Source: Prionace glauca (taxonomy: Eukaryota; Chordata; Chondrichthyes; Carcharhiniformes; Carcharhinidae). From it: DNA of 64,000 nucleotides. Shown in pieces: positions 33,301-48,300 of the stretch. The DNA lies in contig CM075729.1 in the NCBI GenBank assembly GCA_037974335.1, forward strand, positions 118,922,434 to 118,986,433. Reading direction: 5' to 3'. The position numbers and the translations under genes were made by a program. The notes under the pieces were generated by a model that saw only the letters and a list, made by a program, of their open reading frames with translations, did no database searches and had not been told where the DNA came from. Position 1 is the first letter of the stretch; each line of letters starts with the position of its first letter.

Positions 33301-36300
33301 AACAGGTCTAAGGAGAAGAAAAAATACAGTTTTGATTTGATTTTGGTTTGATTTGCTTTATTAGGGCCACATGTATTAGTATACAATGAAAAATATTGTT
33401 TCTTCCTTCCTATACAGACAAAGCATATATTTAATAGAGAAGGAAAGGATAGTGTGCAGAATGTAGTGTTATATCTAGGACGTAGAAAAAAATCAACTTA
33501 GTGCAAGGTTGGCCCATTCAAGAGTTTGATTGCAGCAGAGTAGAAGCTGTTCTTGAATTAGTTAATATGTGTATCTTTTGCCTGAAGGAAGAAGGTGGAA
33601 GAGGGAATGTCCGGGGTGGCGTGGGGTCCTTAATTAAATTGGCTGCTTTGCCGAGGCAGCAGGGAATGTAGACAGTCAGTGGATGGGAGGCTGGTTTGCA
33701 TGATGTATTGGGCTACATTTCACAACCTTTGTAGTTTATTGTGGTCTTGGGCAGAGCAGGAGCCTTACCAAGCTGTGATACTGCCAGAAAGAATGCTTTT
33801 TATGGTGCATCTGTAAAAGTTGGTGAGAGTCTTGGTCAATGGATTCAAAATGTTAACTGTGCTTCTCTCTCCCCACATGCTGTCAGACTTGCTGGGTTTA
33901 TCCAGATAGTTACTTCCCGAATGAAAAATAATATTTTAGTGATATCCCTTGCATTCAACCTTTAACATTGTGTTTACTATTCTCATTTTTTTTTAACATG
34001 GATTGGTCCACAAATGATCTGAAATTTCCATGGGTGAGAATGGAAAAATCATGGACTGGTATTGCACAATTTAAACCATTTTCCTGCCATTTCCTTTGCA
34101 GTTAGCAGTGGCAGTCAGAGAGTACTGGCAAGATGTTCGATGTGGGAAGCAGAAAATATTTGGTTTGTGCCCGGTGAAACAGTCACTTCAGGGACAGAGT
34201 TGAATGTACTTTACACTGCATCCTAAATACATGGTTGATAGCTTAGCATTGAATCCATGAAGTGGAGAAGGTTGTATCTTCCAGCATACAAGATCTTGAT
34301 AACTATACCTACAGTGTGAAATGTTACTGCCTACTCTGATTTGGGAAGCAGTCTAAGTTAAAAATAATGGCCAGAATTCTCCAGTCTCCTACGCCACCAC
34401 TGTCAGTGAGAATGGAGAATTTGACGCTCAGCTAAACCTCTGTTCACGGCAGCGGGACTGGAGAATCCCAGATGCGGATGAGTTCGGAGATTTTGGCCAA
34501 TTTATTTGTTTCAGATGAAAATGACGTGAGGATAGAGGAGGGAAGAATGAGGCCTTTAAGTGATGTTTTACAATAGAGAATAGTAGAATCACAGAATTCC
34601 TCCAGTACAGAAGGAGGCCAGTGAGCCCATTAAGTCTACGCTGACAACCATCCCACCCAGGCCCTATCCCCCTAATCCCACGTATTTACCCTGCTAATCT
34701 TCCTGAACTAAGGAACAATTTACTACCTAACCCGCACATCTTTTGGAACGTGGGAGGAAACTGGAGCGCCTGGAGAAAACCCACGCAGACATGGGGAGAA
34801 TGTGCAGACTCCACACAGACAGTCACCCGAGGCTGGAATTGAACCTGGGTCCCTGGCACTGTGAGGCAGCAGTGCTACCCACTGTAGCAGACAATGGTCA
34901 ATGTTGCATTCCTGGTGATTTTGGAATGGGAATGAGATGGTAGCATTTTACATGGTCCAGGCAGATATGGCAGTGAATGGATAAGCCAGAAGTCCACCAT
35001 ATCTGATCAAGTCTGCATCCCTTGGATTTGTAAGGGAGCAGAGATAAGAACCACATTGGGTGAGCAGGCAGGGTGAGAGACAGTATTGGTTTGACTGGGG
35101 GCTAGGGCATCGAAGGTGGAGATGAGGATGTAGTTGGGCTAATCAGTAGCTCCAGATATGTCGTACTGAATAGAGGGTGAAAGGCCTAGGCAGTTGGAAC
35201 TTTACAAATTTACTTACAACAGCATTTACAAGTGTTTTCCATGGGTGATGCAGCAAGTAGGTTAAAAGATTTATAAGAGTTTCATTTGGGCTGGCGTAAG
35301 GGCTGAGTTGGGCAAAGGTGTGGAGAAAGAGGGAAGGCCATTTTAGTGATAGGCTTATGGGATAGAAAGTTTAGCCCAGGTCTGAAGAAGGTGAAATGTA
35401 TTCAAGCTACACTGTGTAATGTTACTGTATTCACTGATGTTGTCTTATTCTCAGACCTGTTTAATTGTTCAGAAAGATTTTGTATATTTGATCGCTATCA
35501 ATTCTGTCTGTATCTGATAACCAGCACGTGGAGGACCTTGCTACTAATACAGGAGGTGTATTAATGTTTAACACAGCAGACTTCAATTGCTACATTTATG
35601 AGGGGCAAAATGTCCCTGTTTACATTTTTGCGATCTGGTTTGGCTAAAAGTGTAACAAAAATAATATTTCTATTTCAGGTCTTACAAATATACACAATGG
35701 CACTGTGGCATTTTCTGTCGCTGCACTTGTGACTGCTGTTGCCACATTGTTAACTGCTGTTATAACCGTTTTGAGTAAAGCCCCATACTGGAGTAAGCAC
35801 TGCAAAGAAAGTAAGAGAAATTGTTCTTTGTACCGTTTTGTATTAAAAAGTTAAATCTTATTAGAAATCCTGTGAAACCTTTAAATATTAAATTTTGGAG
35901 CTCGACTTTTAGCATGATTACTTTTATTGTGTGAATAATTTCTGCTCAAGTATTAAAACGAACAAAGGAAGGTACAGCACAGGAACAGGCCCTTCGGTCC
36001 TCCAGGCCCTGCCTCTCATGATGCCCTAACCAAACTAAAAAAGAAACCTTCTACCCTTAGTCCGTATCCCTCTATTTCCTCCTGTTCGTGTATTGGGTGT
36101 CAGGGAGAGGTAGTGCCTTTGGTGGGGGAACATGTGTCCTTTCAGGGCAGTTTATCCATCTTTTGTCCTCACCTGTGGCTCCCCATAGCGTGCGACAGCA
36201 GCCACACCCCGGGCAACAGCCTCGACAAGCCGGCTAAACCAGGTGAGGGTAGCCAACGGCTCTCAACCCTCGGTGAGATTGTCTATCCCAGCATGTGAAG

Positions 36301-39300
36301 ACAGAGTCTGGCAGATTGACTGGAAGGTCCAACGGTCAAGAAGGCGGTCTCTGCAAGGTTCGTGGAACGCGAAGAGCAGGACAAGACACAGAAGACGTCC
36401 TGGTCATCTTCTGCGCCTAGGCTCACCTCCAGCCGTCTTGACTGTTGTCTTGCCACTGGATCTAGATGGGAATTGGGAAGAGAGAGTGAGGCTGTCGCTG
36501 CACAACCCTCCCTCACTTTAATCCAAATCAAACGCTAGTTTCAACACCATCACCATCATCAGTGTCCTGTTCAACCCTTGAAGTCCTGTGCCGATGGGCG
36601 AGTGATGAAGCAGCAGGTGTGGATACACTGGGAGCTCTAGTCACCGAACTGCACGCAGGCGGCTCAGGTCTAATGGTTATTTTTCCCTAACTGAAGCAGC
36701 AGTGGAACTCGGCGTCTACCTGGGCGACTGAGCAGTCCTCTTCAGGAATGCTCTGCTCACCTCCATAGAATGAGGAAGGGGCTAGAAAAGGTGCCCTAAA
36801 CATTGCCTGCTTCACTACAGCCTGGCCAGTTTACCGCAGCTGGCAGGGATCTCATCTTGCGGTTGAGCAAACAAAATAAAACACAAGGTGTCACCGCTCA
36901 CCATTGGCACTTGGAACGTGCGCACGCTTTTGGACAACCCTACAGCAGACAGACCAGAGAGAAGAACAGCCTTAGTTGCCAGAGAGCTTGCAGGATACAA
37001 CATTGACATTGTAGCCCTGAGTGAAATTCATCTTGCCAACGTAGGTCAGTTGACTGATACAGGAGGTGGATACATTTTTTTCTGGAGCAGTCGTGGCAGC
37101 GATGAGCGTCGTGATGCTGGAGTTGGATTTGCCGTCAGGAGCCACCTTGTTCGGAAACTTAATACACTACCCAAGGGTGTGAACGACAGGCTTATGACAT
37201 TACAGCTTCCGCCACAGAACAGAAGTCAAGATACCCTGATCAGCGCTTACGCCCCCACAATGAACAACCCAGATGAGATGAAAGACAAGTTCTACGAAGA
37301 ACTAGACGCCCTCCTATCAGCAATGAGCAGTACCGACAAGTTGATCTTGCTTGGTGATTTCAGTGCAACAGTAGGGTTAGACTCTGCAATCTGGCAGGGA
37401 GTGATTGGGAGGCATGGAGTGGGCAAGTGTAACAGTAATAGCCTATTCTTACTGAAGACCTGTGCAGCACACAACCTCCTCATCACCAACATAACCTTCT
37501 GTCTGCCTACCCGTAACAAGACCTCCTGGATGCACCCCCGTTCTAAGCATTGACATCTTATCGACTATGTCATTGTCAGGAGAAAAGACAGGCAGGATGT
37601 CAGAGTGACCCAGGCCATGTGTGGTGCTGACTGCTGGACAGATCACAGGCTCATTGTCTCCAAAATGAGGCTCCACATCAGACCCAAGAGGCGACCACAA
37701 GGAAGCAAAGTTATGAAAAGAATCAATGCAGCCAAGCTAAAGAAACCCAGTACAGCTTCAGCACTGGCTGAAGACTTAGAAATCAAGCTTGCTGATCTAC
37801 ACCTTGCAGGCAGCGCTGAGGATGACTGGGAACACTTCAGGGATGCTGTCCATATATCTGTGCTGAAGATGCTCAGGCCCTCTACCCACAAGCAGCATGA
37901 TTGGATCGATGAGAATGATGAGGAGATACAGGCTCTACTTGTTGAAAAGCACTGTCTTCATCGGGCCTGTCAGAACGACCCAGCTTCAGCTGCCAAGAAA
38001 AATGTTTTTACCTGTGCTCGCAGGACAGTCCAGAATAAACTGCCTAAAATGCAGGATGCCTGGCTGAGCGCCAAGGCAGATGAAATACAGGGATACGCTG
38101 ACAGAAACTACTTGAAACGGTTCTATGAAGCCCTCGACACTCACTACGGACCTCAATCTCTCGGGAGTTCCCCCCTCCTGAGTACAGATGGCACAACTCT
38201 CATTACAGAGAGGGCTCAGATCCTGCAGAGATGGGCTGAACACTTTGAAACCGTCCCCAACCGACTGTCATCTATTAACGATGAGGCAATAGCCAGGATT
38301 CCCCAGGTTGATATCAGCAGCACCATGGATGACCCACTGGTAGTGACTGAAGTCACGAAATCTGTCAGCCAGCTTTCCAGTGGCAAAACCCCAGGGGTAG
38401 GTGCCACACCCGCAGAGATCTATAAAGCTGCTGGTCCTGCACTTATCGAGAAGCTCACTGATTTGTTCCAGTCCTTTTGGAAGCAAGGATCCATTCTTCA
38501 GGAACTTAAAGATGCTTCCATCGCACACCTCTACAAGAGGAAGGGCAATCGGCAAGAATGCGACAACCACCGAGGAAACTTGCTGCTCTCCATCACAGGA
38601 AAAATCCTCACAAGAGTCCTGCTAAATCGTCTGGTCACTCATCTGGAGTTGGGCCTGCTTCCAGAGTCACAGTGTAGCTTCTGCAAAGGTATTAGGACTA
38701 CTGACATGATTTCTGCTGCGTGCTAACTTCAGGAGAAGTGTCAGGAGCAGAATCGTGAGCTCTACACAACCGTTGTTGACCTCACGAAAGCCTTCGATAC
38801 TGTAAGCTGACAAGGCCTCCAGAAAGGAGGATCATGTTAAAGTTCGACTGCCCTCCCAAATTCATTCAGATGATATGCCAGTTCCATGATGGCCAGAGTA
38901 CTGGATGGCAGAGAATCGTCTGAGGCATTCCCAGTCACCAATGGCGTCAAACAGGGCTGTGTGTTCGCACCCACACTGTTTAGCATGATGTTTACTGCCA
39001 CGCTGAATGATGCCTTCCAGGACAGTGTTGCGGGAATCAGTCTCAAGTACTGAGTGTATCGGAAGCTCTTCAGCCTGAGGAGACTCCAAGCTATTACCAA
39101 AGTGAAGGAGACTGTTCTGAGAGATTTGCTCTTTGCCGATGACTGTGTCCTGTATGCTGGCTCAGAGCCAGAGATGCAAGTCAGTATGGACAAATTTTCC
39201 ATGGCTTGTAACAACTTTGGATTCACCATCAACATTAAAAAGACCGAAGTCATGCACCAGCCTGCTCCTCATGCATCGTACACAGAACCCATAATCACAA

Positions 39301-42300
39301 GCAAAGGGCAGAAACTACCGGTAGTGGACCAGTTCACTTATCTTGGCAGCACCCTCTCCCAAGCAGTGACGATTGATACAGATGTTAACTGCAGAATAGC
39401 AGAGGCAAGTTCTGCTTTCGGTAGACTGCGCTCCACTGCATGGGAACATCGAGGAATCAGCCCAGCAATAAAACTGAAGGTCTACAGTGCTGTGATACTC
39501 ACTACCCTCCTGTATGCCTGTGAAACGTGGACTGTGTATCAAAGGCATTCGAGGTAGCTCAATTATTTCCACATGACTTGTCATTGCAGAATATTGCGCA
39601 TCAGATGGCAAGACAAAGTACCAGACACTGAACTTCTCTCTGGAGCAAGTCTACCATCAGTCCACACACTGCTGATGAAAGTGCAGACCCGGTGGGTAGG
39701 TCATGTCATCTGTATGTCAGACGAGCGCACACCCAAGCAGCTCCTTTTTGGGGAACTCTCTGCTGGAAGACGCTCGCTCGGAGGGCAGAAGAAACATTTC
39801 AAAGACACACTCAGGCCTCCCTGAAGTCGCTTGACATTGACACGACCACCTGTGAAACGCTGGCAGAAAACCACCCCTACCTGGCGCTGCCTCATCCACA
39901 AGGGCTTTCAAGCTTACGAAGCAAGGTGTATTGCTGAAGCACAACTTAAGCGTGAGCTGTGCAAGTCCAGAGCCACCAGCGCAACAACTGCAGTGTCTAC
40001 ACGAGTCTATCCAATATGTGCCAACACGTTCCATGCCTGAATTGGTCTAATCAGTCATCTTCAGACACACTGCATCCAGCCTCAAAATGACTAAGTGTTG
40101 AGGTCCTCATCGATGGTGATGGACGAACAACAACATTCACGTATCCATCCAGGTGCCTCTTAAATGTTGCTAATGTGCCTGCTTCCATCATCTCCTCTGG
40201 CCGTGCATTCCAGGCACCCATCACTCTGTGTGAAAAACGTCCCCTGCACATCTGCCTTAAACTTTCCCCCTTTCACCTTAAACCTGTGCCCCCTTGTAAT
40301 TAACACTTCCACCCTCTGGAAGTGGGAAAAAATCCCTGACTATCCTTGCTGCCTATACCTCTCATAACTTTTTATAGACCTCTATCAGGTCTCCACACAG
40401 CCCCCATCTTTCCAGTGAAAACAATCTTAGTTTATTCGCCCTGTCCTCATAGTCAATGCCCTTGAGACCAGGCATCATTCTTCTTTGCACTCTCTCCATA
40501 GCTTCCATGTCCTTCTGATGGAATGGTGACTAGAACTGCACACAATATTCTAAATACAGCCTAACTAAGGTTTTATGTATTATATTGTTGATATTAATTT
40601 GCTTATTTTCCCAGGGTTCCAGTTCATTCAAGAGAAGCTGCAACATTTCCTGGAATTTGCTCCAGTGCTTTCATTGATCTTTCTTTTTGCTGCGTGTGGG
40701 TGTTGGATACAGACTGAAGGTATGTTCACTTCCTGCTGTGGGTTAAATAGTGACAGGAGCAGAGTAAGGCCCTTAAGGGCCATCACCAATGTAAAATCTG
40801 AGACTATTTAGCCTGACGGGTGGGCAGGTCATGCATTACATTTTGCAAATCCTCTCCCTGCACCCCGCTATCTTCAAACCTACCAGCAATAGAGTGTAAA
40901 AATCCATTGGAAAATATTCCAGTTATAGTAATGATGTATAAGGCTAAAAATGCAAGAGGTTGTGAATTCTAACCTCACCATGGCCACCTGGATTTGAATT
41001 GGATAAATTTGCCAGGTTGTTGGTTAGCACCAGACAAAGATTATGAAACATATCATTTTGGTGAACAAATCCAACTGCTCCAGGAATTCCCTTTGATCAT
41101 GTTGGGCTCTTGTTACCTTCAGCTCCAAGGGAAAGTGAGAGACCCTATTTAAACATCTCATCTAAATGACAGTGAATGCTACAGTGACCCATAATAATGC
41201 ACTGAACTGCTCGTCTAGATGACGTCCTCAAGTTTCTGAAATGAAGCTTGAACCAATGACCTTTGGGTTAATCTGTGTTATTCGGTTCCTAGGTTCAGCT
41301 CTTTCCAAACACTCAGTTAGATGTGACAAACCTATAGACAGGAGTTGACTCAGATTTACCTAAAATTTAACACTTTAGATACCAAACTCAAACTTACAAC
41401 AGTTGCAACATTTTAATTCTTTTACTGAACCGTGTGCCAATCTGAGAAATAACGGCACACAGTAAAATTTGAGGCATGTATATAGTTTTAATGTTTGATA
41501 TGTTGTGACTGTAATTTGTATAGAACTGTAAAAAAAGTTTTAATTCTGCACTGTTTGTAATTCATAGACATGTAGATTTGCAATAGTTTATTGAGATTTT
41601 TATGAATAAAGTATGTTTTTGGAAAAAAAATTAATTCTTTTACTGAAAATTAACTCTTAACTGAAGATTAACTCCAATTCATTAACTGAAAATAGATGCT
41701 ACCCAATTTAAAACAGAACGGCCAGGTCTGTTCCCAATGTAGGCTCCATCCTTATGGTCCTTCTCTGAAGATGTTCTTCAGGGCACTCATGCTATCATTG
41801 ATCTCGAGTTATCACTGAAGACAAAAGAGTGAAGTGTCTTTTTTATGTCCAAACTGCCCCAACCTGAAGTTCTGATCACATTGTCCAACTAGGCCAATGG
41901 AGTTATTCACAGAAAATTTTGTTTAAATGGCATGTTGGTCACATTGTCTCGACCTATATATTGGCATGGCTCTGTTGGGTCAATTTTAGTTCAAACAACT
42001 ATTCTTAATTGGTCAATACATAAATTGTCAGGTGACAGCTCACAAACCAGATCACAGCTCATAGTAACTTTACAACTTGCATCTGTGCTTAATTATAGCT
42101 TAACCAGATATCCCAACATGCCTAACTCTCATTCACAATTACTCTTTAAAGTTAATACTATTGTTGTTGAAATCAATGTTGTAGTTATTCTTTCTTCATC
42201 CATGTGTACCTGCTATTAACTGACTGGCTGGATCCAGCAGATGGAGAGGACTGCACAGCTCCATGGGAGGGTACCTCATTTTCTGTCCATTAGTATATTC

Positions 42301-45300
42301 AAGAATTTCATTTCAAGAATGGACTCTCAGAGAATCTGCCCCTCCCCACGTGGTTTTGGGTGGCACAGTGGTCAGCACTGCTGCCTGACAGCACCATGGA
42401 CCCAGATTGAATTCCCTGCTTGGGACACCGTCTGTGCAGAGTCTACGCATTCTTCCCATGTCTGTGTGGGCTTCCTCTGGGTGCTCCAGTTTCCTTCCAC
42501 GGTCTGAAAGAAGTGCTGATTAGGCGCTTTGGCTGTGCTAAATTCTCCCTCAGTGTACCCGAACAGGCGTTGGAGTGTGGCGACAAGGGGAATTTTCGCA
42601 GCAACTTCATTGCAGTGTTAACGTAAGCCTGCTTGTGACATGAATAAGTAAACTTAAAGACACCTGAACTCTTTACACACAAATGACTCAATAATCACAA
42701 GTGCAGGAATAAGAAATCTTCCTAATACTAATTCTTGACCAGTTGCCTTCTCCAGAGGCACTCTTGGAGACAGACAGGTCTGGGTTTGTCCATATACGTG
42801 TGTGACCAATGCTTTATTCATTCACAGTGTGCCACGAAATTTTCAATGTCGTATCGTCGGTGGCAGATATCATTGCAATGCCTATTCTGTTTGCTGAAGT
42901 ACTGGGACAGACTGGTGAGTTCCAATGATAAAGTTATGATGAACAAATCATTTCTGAAAGTGACATTTGATTTGATTTATTATTGTCACATGAATTAATA
43001 TACAGTGAAAAGTATTGCTTCTTGCGCATTATACAGACAAAGCATACCATTCGTAGAGAAAGAAATGAGAGAGTGCAGAATGTAGTGTTACAGTTATAGC
43101 TATGGTGTAGAGAAATATTAACTTAATGCAAGGTCGACCCATTCAAAAGTTTGACGGCAACGAGGAAGAAGCTGTTCTTGAGTCGGTTGGTTCGTGACCT
43201 CAGAATTTTGTAACTTTTTCGTGATGGAACAAGGTGGAAGAGGGAACGTCTAAGATACGTGGCGCCCTGGTCTGCTTTGCCAAGGCAGTGGGAAGTGTGA
43301 ACAGAGGCAATGGATGGGAGGCTGGTTTGCATGATAGATTGGGCTACATTCATAACTTTTTGTAGTTTCTCGTGGTCTTGGGCAGAACAAGAACCATACC
43401 AAGCTGTGATATAACCAGAAAGAATGCCTTCTAAGGTGCTTCAGTAAAGTTAGAGTCGTAACTGACATGCCAAATTTCCTTTGTCTTCTGAGAAAGTAGA
43501 GGCGTTGGTGGACATAGGTGAGAAGGAAAAGGAAGTATTACAGTCATAGTTAGTGTGTAGAGAAAGATCAACTTAATATAAGGTAGGCCCATTCAAAAGT
43601 CCAATGGCAACAGGAAAGGAGATGGTCTTGATTCAGTTGGCATGTGATCTCAGACTTCTGGATCTTTTTTCCAATGGAAGGAAGTATTGGGTGTATTGGG
43701 TCTTTGAATATTTGAACTTTTCCAAGGAGCGGGAAGTGTAGACGGAGTTGATGCATGGGAGGCTAGTTTGAGTGATGGAGCCATACAAAGCTATGCTACA
43801 TCCAGAAAGAATGCTTTCTATGGTGCCTCTGTGAATATTAGTGAGAGTCGTAGCGGGCATGCCAAATTTCCTTAGCCTCCTGAGAAAGTGGATGCGTTGG
43901 TGGGCTTTCTTAACTGTAACGTCAGCATGAAGGACCAGGACTGGTTGTTAGTGATCTGAATGTCTAGAAAATGAAGCTGTCAACCAGTTCCACTTCATCC
44001 CGTGGGGAACAGTGCAAGTAGGAGGGTCAATAATTGTCATCAATCTGAAGGTTACCTCTTTAAACTTGCTAATGAGCGAGGAGAGAAGACAGCAAGAATT
44101 TCTTGATGCTGAGTGTTTGCACACAGATTACTCTGTCATGTGGAGCACTTGTTCTTTCAAATTCATTCATTCATGAGATGTGAACGTTGCTGGCTAGGCC
44201 AGCGTTTATCGCCCTAATTGTCCATGTGAAGGTGGTGATGAGCTGCCTTCTTGAACCACTGCAATTCATGAGGTGAAAGGACTCTGACAATGCTGGTAGG
44301 TGGGAAGTTGCAGTGACGGCGAATGTAATTTAAAAAAATATATTCATTCTTAGAACATGGGCGTTGCTGGTTAGCCAACGTTTATTGGCCATCCCTAATT
44401 GCCTGAGGGCATTTGACAGTCAACCAAATTGCTGTGGCACTGTAGGCCAGACCAGGTAAGGATGGCAGATTTCCTTCCCAAAAGGAAATTAGTGAACCAG
44501 ATGTGTTTTCCCGACAATGATCATTAATAGGTTCTTAATTCCGGAATTTTTTTGTATTGAATTCAAATTTCACCACCTGCCACCGCAGGATTCGAACACA
44601 GGTCACCAGGGCATTAGCTGAGTTTCTGGATTAACGGTCCAGTGACAATGCCACTCGGCCATCACCTGCCTTATGAGTGGGTGATTGATATATTTCTAAT
44701 CAGAAAGTTGCAGGACTTTGAGGGGAACTCAAAGATGGTGAAGTGCCCTTTTTCCTGAGGCAGTGAGATTTAAGATTAAAAAGAGGGAGATGGTGAAGCA
44801 GTGAGTCTTAATTTAGAATTACTCTTGCAAAATACTGGCATGGACTTAATGGGTCAAATAATGCCTTATCCGCTTGTAAACATATATAAGTCTTATCAAT
44901 GAGGAATTTCATGAAGGAATATGTAATTTTCATTTGTATTCCTTTTTTAGCCAATCAGTGTGTGTAATTTTATTCATCTTTTGTTCTTTTCTTAGGACCT
45001 TCTGAAAGCGCTGTGATTCTGTTAGTGCTTTTATTTTTGCATCTAATAATAACCATATTTTCTGCCTTTAATATGGTGACCTGTGAGAAGTTGCATAAGA
45101 TCTTGTCGACCAAAAGTAAGTTCAGATAATAGTTGTATTATTATGAATATAACTCCTATCAAAATCTTTCCTGGTATTAAGACGTTAATTAAACTTTCAC
45201 TTTGCAATCTCTGCTTCTTTTAAAGAGTCCCATTAAGCTCATCCTGTGAGTCAACTCTCATTTTAATGCTTTCTGTTTAAGCCCTGCCATTGATATGCAT

Positions 45301-48300
45301 TGGCCACTGTGCCTCCCAAAGCAAATGATGTGTTGGTGGAGACATTAATTGCCATGTCATTGAGCAAATTGTTTCCTTTGTCCCATTCTATTGCTGTAAT
45401 CCAAAGATGTGTGGGTAGGTTGATTGACCATGCTAAATTGCCCCTTAATGGCATGGTAAGTACCATGATTATGGGGATTGGGCCTGGTAGGATTGTTGTT
45501 AGTGCAGGCTCGATGGGCCAAATGGCCTTCTTCTGATTGTAGGGATTCTATGATAATTTGACTGGATTTAATGTGTTAGGGCATGGTTTGTGAATGAGAT
45601 GTGGTATATTGATGTGCAGTGGCACAGTGGTTAGTACTACTACCTTACAGCGCCAGGTCCTAGGTTCAATTTCGGCTTTGGGTCATTGTCTGTGTGGAGT
45701 CTGTGCATTCTCCCTGTGTCTGCGGGGATTTCCTCTGGGTGCTCTGGTTTCCTCCTCCTATCACTGTTGGATTAGACTGATAATGCTGTTCGTTGAGTTG
45801 GATGAACCAGCTTGCATTTTTAAAAGCAATTTTGCAACATCAGGCACTTCACAGCCAAGGGTGACTTTTTTAAAGAACAATCATTGGTTAAAGTGGGAGA
45901 CCACAGTAGCCAAATTAGATATAAAGTGGTCCAACAGGCATCAATGAGATGGTTAACTGGGTCACATTTTAGAAGTCAATATTAGCCTTCAAATAACACA
46001 GAATGATACACTCATCTGAGTGGGAGTAAGAGACCTCAGTTGAACATCTTGGCTGGAATTTTGGGGTAGCACGATGTCACAATGGTTAGCACTGTTGCCT
46101 CATAGCGCCAGGGACTCGGGTTCGATTCCAGCCTCAGTCACTGTCCGTGTGGAGTTTGCACGTTCTCCCTGTGTCTGCGTGGGTTTCCTCTGGGTGCTCC
46201 AGTTTCCTCCCACACTCCAAAGTTGTGCGGGTTAGGTGGACTGGTCATGCTGAAGTGCCTCTTAGTGTCAGGGGAACTAGCTGGGATAAATGCATGGGGT
46301 TATGGGGATAGGGTCTGGGTGGGATTGTGGTGCAGACTCAATGGGCCAAATGGCCTCCTTCTACACTGTAGAATTCTATGATTTTCCTGACCCGCCCGCC
46401 ATGGGAATCGGAGCGGGTGAGGAGTGGACAATGGAAAGGTCTGTTGATCTCATCGGAATTTCACGGTTTCAGGACTTTGAGGGGAACTCAAAGCTGGTGA
46501 AGTGCCCTTTTTCCTGAGGCAGTGAGATCATAAATCCCACCCATTATCCTAAAGATAGCACCCCCAACAGTGTAGTACACTCCTTCAGTACTTCATTGAG
46601 CTGATTGTGTGCCCGGGACACTGAAGTGGGTCTTGGACCTAGGGTCTCCTTCCTAACTTTGTGTTTCACATTCCTTTTGTTGGGATTAGTTGATCAAATA
46701 GAGGAGAATGAGGAAGAGAGAGAGGTCACCTTATTTTCAGTCTGGCGAATCACATGATCTGTCTCAGAGGCATTCAGTCTTTTCCACCCAATTTTCTCAT
46801 ATTCACTGCAGTTGAATGGTCAATAGAAAGAACAAAGAAAATTACAGCACAGGTACAGGCCCTTCGCCTCTTCAAGCCCATACTGACTATGCTGCCTGAC
46901 TGAACTAAAACCCCCTCTCCCTCCAGGGACCATATCCCTCTATTCTCATCCTATTCATGTATTTGTCCAGACGCCCTTAAAACTCACTACCTCCCCTGGC
47001 AGCAATTTCCAGCAACCACCACCCTCTGGATAAAAAAAAACTTGCCTTGTATATCTCCTTTAAACCCTGCCCCTCGCACCTTAAACCCATTGACTCTTCC
47101 ACCCTGGGAAAAAGCTTCTGTCTGTGCTACTCATAATCTGGTAGACTTCTATCAGTTCGCCCCTCAACCTCTGTCGTTCCAGTGAGAGCAAACCAAGTTC
47201 CTCCAAACTCTCATAGCTAGTGCCCTCCACACCAGGCAACACCCTGGTAAATCTTTTCTATACCCTCTCCAAAGCTGCCTTATTGTTCTGGTAGTGTCAC
47301 ATTGTAGGCACAGGAAAATCTTTCCTGTATTTTTCCCAATCAGTTGCAATTCCTAGCAACACAGCTAGAGGCAGATGGAAGGAAAAGCCAGTGCAAAATT
47401 GTCAAATCCCATTAATAATATCGACACCATTAATACAACAGTTCCACTTTAAAGTACTCAAGACAAATTTGAACACGTTTATCTGGTATTCTCTCGTTTC
47501 AAAATTTGAGTTTTCTTTTTCTTTTTGGGAGCTGCGGATTTGTGTCCTGACTAAGCTTTTCCTGTTTGACTTGTTCCCAGGTTGCCGTGTCATTTTTGGT
47601 TTAGCAGCTCCAGTGGGCGGGATCATTGGGTTATCTGTGTCGTGTATCCTGATTGAAAAAGTGGTGAAACAAGCTGGTGAGTGTTCAGTGATACTTTCAG
47701 AATTGAACTGATGAACTTAACATCCGGTCTGACAGTGATTGGGAGAGCCCGGTCAATTTTCCACAGTTACATGTGAATCTATCAAGCTTTAAGTTTACTA
47801 TGCCACCATGTCGTTGCTCAACCAATTCAAACCTAACGCAATTACCTTTGCTCCTCGTGGCCTTTTCTGCCTGGTTCAGAAAAACATTGAAGATAGAAGC
47901 AAGAGTAGGCCATTCAGCCCTTCAAGCTTGCTCCACCATTCATTATGATTACGGCTGATCATCAAATTCCCTGATCACGCCTTTCCTCATATCCCTTGAT
48001 CGCTTTAGCCCCAAGAGCTGTATCTAATTTCTTATTGTAACCACACAACATTTTGGCCTCAACTACTTTCTCTGGTACTTTCTGTGAAACAGGTTTTCTT
48101 CAAATCCCCCCTAAATCTCTCACTTCTCACTTTTAACTTGTGTCCCTCTCGTAATTGACCCTTCAACTAAGGAGAACAGCTGCTCCCTATCCACCCTGTT
48201 CATGCCCCTCATAATCTTGAGCACCTCAATCAGGTCGTTCCTCAGTCTTCTAGGCTCCAGAGAAAACAACCCAAGCCTTGATCCCTTTAATGCTAAGAGC

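Noticed and set aside
34102-34350. Possible working Ig exon between C2 and the first membrane exon.
   Set aside because: An in-frame stop and the lack of a donor make it unusable; listed as a pseudo-exon.
41430-41630. Possible small non-coding RNA gene in the receptor intron.
   Set aside because: It matches the LINE 3' UTR and is flanked by a 17-bp target-site duplication, so it is a retroposed fragment.
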